A DNA stretch of 9,700 nt from an uncultured Flammeovirgaceae bacterium (lineage in GTDB: Bacteria; Bacteroidota; Bacteroidia; Cytophagales; Cyclobacteriaceae). A program made the translations under genes and the position numbers. Numbering within the stretch: the stretch's first letter is position 1; each line of letters starts with the position of its first letter. Location of the stretch: NCBI GenBank assembly GCA_946480685.1, contig CAMLLI010000090.1:1-9700 (forward strand), given 5' to 3'. This document shows, piece after piece, positions 7,978-9,700 of this stretch. The notes under the pieces are model-generated. The model was given only the letters and a program-made list of their open reading frames with translations. It ran no database searches and had not been told where the DNA came from.

Positions 7978-8841
7978 ATGAGTAATGTTGAGCCGGCAGC
8001 CATTCTTCAAATGGATAATGAAAGTTTTGTACGACTGAGCACGTATATAACCGATATGTATGGTATAAAGCTTCCCCCTGTAAAAAAAGCCATGCTCGAA
8101 AGTCGCCTCGGAAAAAAGGTGAAGCAGCTCGGCATGAACAGCTATAAGGAATTTTTAGACTATATCTTCAGTGACCAGGGAAAGAAAAAAGAACTGCTGA
8201 ATGTTGTTGACCTGGTTACTACCAATAAAACAGATTTTCTTCGCGAACCGCAGCATTTTCAATTTTTGTCGGACGTGTTGTTGCCGGGTTATGTACATAA
8301 GGCCGGACTAAAAAATATAAAAGTATGGTCGGCAGCGTGCTCTACCGGAGAAGAGCCGTACTCGCTGGTTATGGCACTCGAAGAATTTAAAAAGCGAAAT
8401 ATAGGCTTTGATTATACACTTGCGGCAAGCGACATTTCAATCCGTGCTATACAGACTGCGCATCGTGGTATATATACTCTTGATCGTATTGATACGATTC
8501 CGATCGATTGGAAAAGAGTATACTTTCTGAAAAGCGAAGACAGTACACGTAAACTCGTGCGCGTCAAGCCGGTCTTCCGAAGTAAAATTTCATACAAGCG
8601 TATTAACCTGGTTGGTGATGCATACGGAGTGCCGCCCGACAGTATGGATATAATTTTCTGCCGGAATGTGCTGATATACTTTGATAAGCCTACACAGGAG
8701 CAAGTAATTCGAAGGCTCACGGCATGCCTCAAGCCCGGTGGTATTTTATTTCTGGGCCACAGCGAATCTACTATGGGAATGGACGTATCGCTCAAGCAAA
8801 TAAAGCCAACCATCTATCAGCGTCCGTATGCCTCCGCTTAA
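7978..8841 (+). CDS. cheR: Chemotaxis protein methyltransferase CheR
   Basis: Transfers methyl groups from S-adenosylmethionine to glutamates of the MCP, the adaptation step that raises kinase activity. At 287 residues it is normal for CheR. The N-terminal helical domain spans about 14-75, followed by TNKTDFLRE at 82-90 (the T-x-F-F-R region). The SAM-binding motif WSAACSTGEEPYSLVM is at 117-132. Downstream are ASDIS at 150-154, IIFCRNVLIYFD at 225-236 and GGILFLGHSES at 254-264. The beta-subdomain segment before the NL motif (about 180-212) is present, which in other CheRs contacts the receptor pentapeptide; the neighbouring MCP ends in such a peptide. The ATG at 7978 is preceded by TATACCT, as in cheW. 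The 3' end overlaps cheD by 14 nt, suggesting coupled translation. Confidence 0.96.
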   Translation: MSNVEPAAILQMDNESFVRLSTYITDMYGIKLPPVKKAMLESRLGKKVKQLGMNSYKEFLDYIFSDQGKKKELLNVVDLVTTNKTDFLREPQHFQFLSDVLLPGYVHKAGLKNIKVWSAACSTGEEPYSLVMALEEFKKRNIGFDYTLAASDISIRAIQTAHRGIYTLDRIDTIPIDWKRVYFLKSEDSTRKLVRVKPVFRSKISYKRINLVGDAYGVPPDSMDIIFCRNVLIYFDKPTQEQVIRRLTACLKPGGILFLGHSESTMGMDVSLKQIKPTIYQRPYASA

Positions 8842-9337
8842 GCGCTATTTCATTACGAATGGGCAATTTCTGATCACCACAGTTGCTGCCGAAATATATA
8901 CTGTGCTTGGTTCATGTGTTTCCGTTTGCCTGTGGGATAAACAAAAGAAAATGGGCGGCATGAATCATTACCTCATGCCGGGCTCTCTGGAGACGCGCTC
9001 CGGAGATCCGGACCTCGGTTATTCTTCAACATCCATGTTAATACGATCGATGTTAAATCGCGGAGCAAGTATAGAAAATCTTGAAGCCAAGGTTTTTGGT
9101 GGCTGCAACTCCTGGGCATCGTCAGATCAGACTATATTTTCAGTGGCACATCGAAATGTAGCAGTGGCCGATCAGTTGTTGAAAGATGCCGGTATACAAA
9201 TTACAGCTCGCCATACCGGAGGCTATAGTGGCCGGAAAATTATATTCAATACAGGCACTGGCAAAGTAAAGATGTATGTGCTTTCGAAATCTGCTGCAGA
9301 AGTAAATGAAGCGATCAACAAAGGCTTTGGTTGCTGA
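8828..9337 (+). CDS. cheD: Chemoreceptor glutamine deamidase CheD
   Basis: CheD hydrolyses receptor glutamines to glutamates, creating methylation sites or tuning receptor activity. At 169 residues it has the usual single-domain size. The catalytic residues are visible: C30 in LGSCVSVCLWD, H47 in GGMNHYLMP, and T25, which matches the conserved Thr of the family. The C-terminal block HTGGYSGRKIIFNTGTG is typical. It begins inside the last codons of cheR (14-nt overlap). No cheC follows. In Bacillus and Thermotoga CheD works with the phosphatase CheC, so here CheD may act alone as a deamidase, or its partner may be elsewhere. No cheB lies in the window, which gives CheD added importance for receptor modification. 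It is the last gene of the operon seen here. Confidence 0.96.
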   Translation: MPPLKRYFITNGQFLITTVAAEIYTVLGSCVSVCLWDKQKKMGGMNHYLMPGSLETRSGDPDLGYSSTSMLIRSMLNRGASIENLEAKVFGGCNSWASSDQTIFSVAHRNVAVADQLLKDAGIQITARHTGGYSGRKIIFNTGTGKVKMYVLSKSAAEVNEAINKGFGC

Positions 9338-9345
9338 TGTGCAAT

Positions 9346-9376
9346 AAAAAAAGGAAGGCTATTAACCTCCCCTTTT
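9346..9376 (-). terminator. Intrinsic terminator, best on the minus strand, possibly bidirectional
   Basis: On the minus strand, AAAAGGGGAGG pairs with CCTTCCTTTTT over 11 bp (two G-T wobbles) around the 7-nt loop 9359-9365, and the stem runs into a seven-base T tract. On the plus strand the two wobbles become A-C mismatches and the 3' side has only four Ts before CC, so it is poorer there. It begins 8 nt after the cheD stop. It may end the che operon weakly and stop transcription arriving from a gene on the right. Confidence 0.6.
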
Positions 9377-9700
9377 CCTTGGGCTAAAACATGCGAATCA
9401 AAACAACGGAATATCTTGTCTAAAATTCACTCCGTTGGAGTTTAAAATAAGTTGTAGCAACTTATATCATGCAAATATAACCATAGTACGTTATGTTACC
9501 AGCAATCGAGTTGCTTTGTTTCGGGTGATGTCTTTTCTACACTTTAAGATTTGCTACGAAAATGCAAAGAGTGTATACAAAAATGTTACAGCTATACTCA
9601 ATATTACACGCCTCCCGTACGCGCACCGTCTCCAAAATTGAATGTGTTTGTCAATAGAATCAGTTGTTCAGGCAGTCACTTTTTTGTTGAACGACTCAGG
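9377..9700. other. Intergenic region with no confident gene; small inverted repeats
   Basis: About 320 nt of AT-rich DNA. A 68-codon plus-strand frame (9435-9641) shows no domain, has unbalanced composition and spans hairpins, so I do not call it. Two inverted repeats are visible: CAACGGA (9404-9410) with TCCGTTG (9431-9437), and ATAAGTTG-TAG-CAACTTAT (9447-9465, perfect 8 bp). At the right edge, a minus-strand frame entering from beyond base 9700 would stop at 9668-9670 after PESFNKKVTA. This could be the tail of a convergent gene, but ten codons prove nothing. Confidence 0.5.

Noticed and set aside
9435..9641. 68-codon plus-strand frame after cheD
   Set aside because: No domain, composition unlike the real genes, and it covers inverted repeats.

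Overview
The window looks like a Bacteroidota chromosome, probably of the Cytophagia/Chitinophagia type. The signs are AT-rich DNA with many ATA and TAT codons, no Shine-Dalgarno sequences ahead of the genes, promoter boxes matching the Bacteroidota -7 consensus TAnnTTTG, and the era-der gene pair. This assignment is inference from motifs; no rRNA or other taxonomic marker is present.

Left part (1-1861): two ribosome-assembly GTPases lie on the minus strand, der (C-terminal half cut by the window edge) and era, 77 nt apart and probably co-transcribed. Divergent from era is an initiator tRNA (tRNA-fMet, CAT) on the plus strand, with its own recognisable promoter and a perfect hairpin/T-run terminator.

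Middle (1862-2858): almost 1 kb with no convincing gene. It carries imperfect echoes of the tRNA 3' tail and its terminator (the 11-mer GATCGCTTTTT occurs three times between 1848 and 2583), then a direct repeat and two hairpins just ahead of the next operon.

Right part (2859-9337): a compact chemosensory operon on the plus strand, cheY-cheA-cheW-mcp-cheR-cheD. cheY/cheA overlap by 11 nt, cheR/cheD overlap by 14 nt, and cheA-cheW and cheW-mcp are separated by only 17 and 5 nt. The only real gap (101 nt, mcp-cheR) can fold into a 15-bp stem continued by an 8-bp stem. All proteins keep their key residues. The MCP has two membrane helices and an all-helical external domain, and ends in an aromatic pentapeptide (DFTEF) of the kind that tethers CheR and CheD. 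Proposed flow: the MCP signals through CheW to the CheA kinase (His44), CheA phosphorylates CheY (Asp55), and CheR methylates and CheD deamidates the MCP for adaptation. No cheB, cheC or cheZ and no flagellar gene is in the window, so the output (gliding, type IV pili, a distant flagellum or something else) cannot be told from here.

Right edge (9338-9700): no confident gene. There is a hairpin that makes a good terminator only when read on the minus strand, a perfect short inverted repeat, and ten codons at the very edge that could be the end of a convergent gene.

I see no wholly new system. The most unusual points are the structured mcp-cheR spacer, the tRNA-tail echoes, and a complete methylation-type chemosensory set with CheD but no local CheB.
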